A stretch of DNA of 5,686 nucleotides. Source: Chloroflexota bacterium. Its GTDB lineage: Bacteria > Chloroflexota > UBA6077. A model generated the notes under the pieces. That model was not told where the DNA came from. It did no database searches and was given only the letters and a program-made list of their open reading frames with translations. Location of the stretch: assembly GCA_021788565.1 (NCBI GenBank), contig JAJYKO010000436.1, positions 1-5,686 of the forward strand. Direction: 5' to 3'. The position numbers and the translations under genes were made by a program. Numbering within the stretch: the first letter of the stretch is position 1; every line of letters starts with the position of its first letter. Positions 5,581-5,686 of this stretch are shown piece by piece.

Positions 5581-5686
5581 TTGCCGTACAACAATGTAGG
5601 CCCGCGATAGACGATCCTTCTGCTGGAACCGCCTCTGTTGTCCTGCGCGAAGCCTCGTACCCAGGATTGGAGGAAGCGAGGTCGCT
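5581..5686. other. Tail of window, no recognisable gene
   Basis: One plus frame (GTVIAVQQCRPAI...) is open from within the MFS remnant to the right edge and its first residues could be the continuation of the transporter. Beyond about 5595 it lacks the hydrophobic character expected of the last membrane helices. I see no other gene, RNA or repeat here. Confidence 0.4.

Noticed and set aside
1..5686. CRISPR array, tRNA or rRNA genes, toxin-antitoxin pair, new defence system
   Set aside because: No regularly spaced repeats, no cloverleaf or rRNA-like stretch, and no gene cluster resembling a defence island were seen on either strand.

Overview
The window is a GC-rich (by eye near 58-60% GC) bacterial segment carrying ordinary chromosomal genes, one insertion sequence and two broken genes. 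A primary-type sigma-70 factor with a large insert after region 1.2, next to a two-knuckle zinc-ribbon protein of the CxxC-x17-CxxC type, suggests a Chloroflexota (Dehalococcoidia / SAR202-like) genome. That assignment is inference from family familiarity; no search was run.

Layout. Positions 1-709 (minus) hold the N-terminal part of a sigma-70 factor whose DNA-binding half lies beyond the left edge. Positions 924-1304 (minus) encode a small zinc-ribbon, RGG/GYSS-tailed protein with a hairpin terminator (861-884) downstream and a sigma-70-like promoter (1433-1461) upstream. Positions 1481-2711 are a 1231-bp ISAs1-family insertion sequence with matching CAGGG-type ends. Its transposase (minus) has all three DDE acidic residues but is split by one extra base in a G6 run. 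Just beyond the right IS end is a 68-aa helix-turn-helix ORF (2714-2920, plus). Positions 3028-3179 fold on paper into a multi-hairpin RNA that starts GUGCG, most like the 5' end of a group II intron that has lost its remainder; it could instead be an unrecognised leader RNA. A Gfo/Idh/MocA oxidoreductase follows (3208-4209, plus). After a 259-bp non-coding gap comes an MFS exporter of the EntS/DHA3 type (4469 to about 5580, plus), broken by a one-base deletion near 5430 and probably a second slip near 5568.

How the pieces fit. The genes do not form one pathway. The sigma factor and zinc-ribbon gene are co-oriented but separated by a terminator, so they are probably separate units. The IS lies about 20 bp upstream of the zinc-ribbon promoter and reads toward it. 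The IS, the probable intron remnant, the decayed MFS gene and the isolated small ORF together look like a locus that collects mobile DNA and decays. I found no coherent new defence, biosynthetic or regulatory system. The most unusual items are the structured RNA at 3028-3179 and the single-base lesion in an otherwise intact IS.
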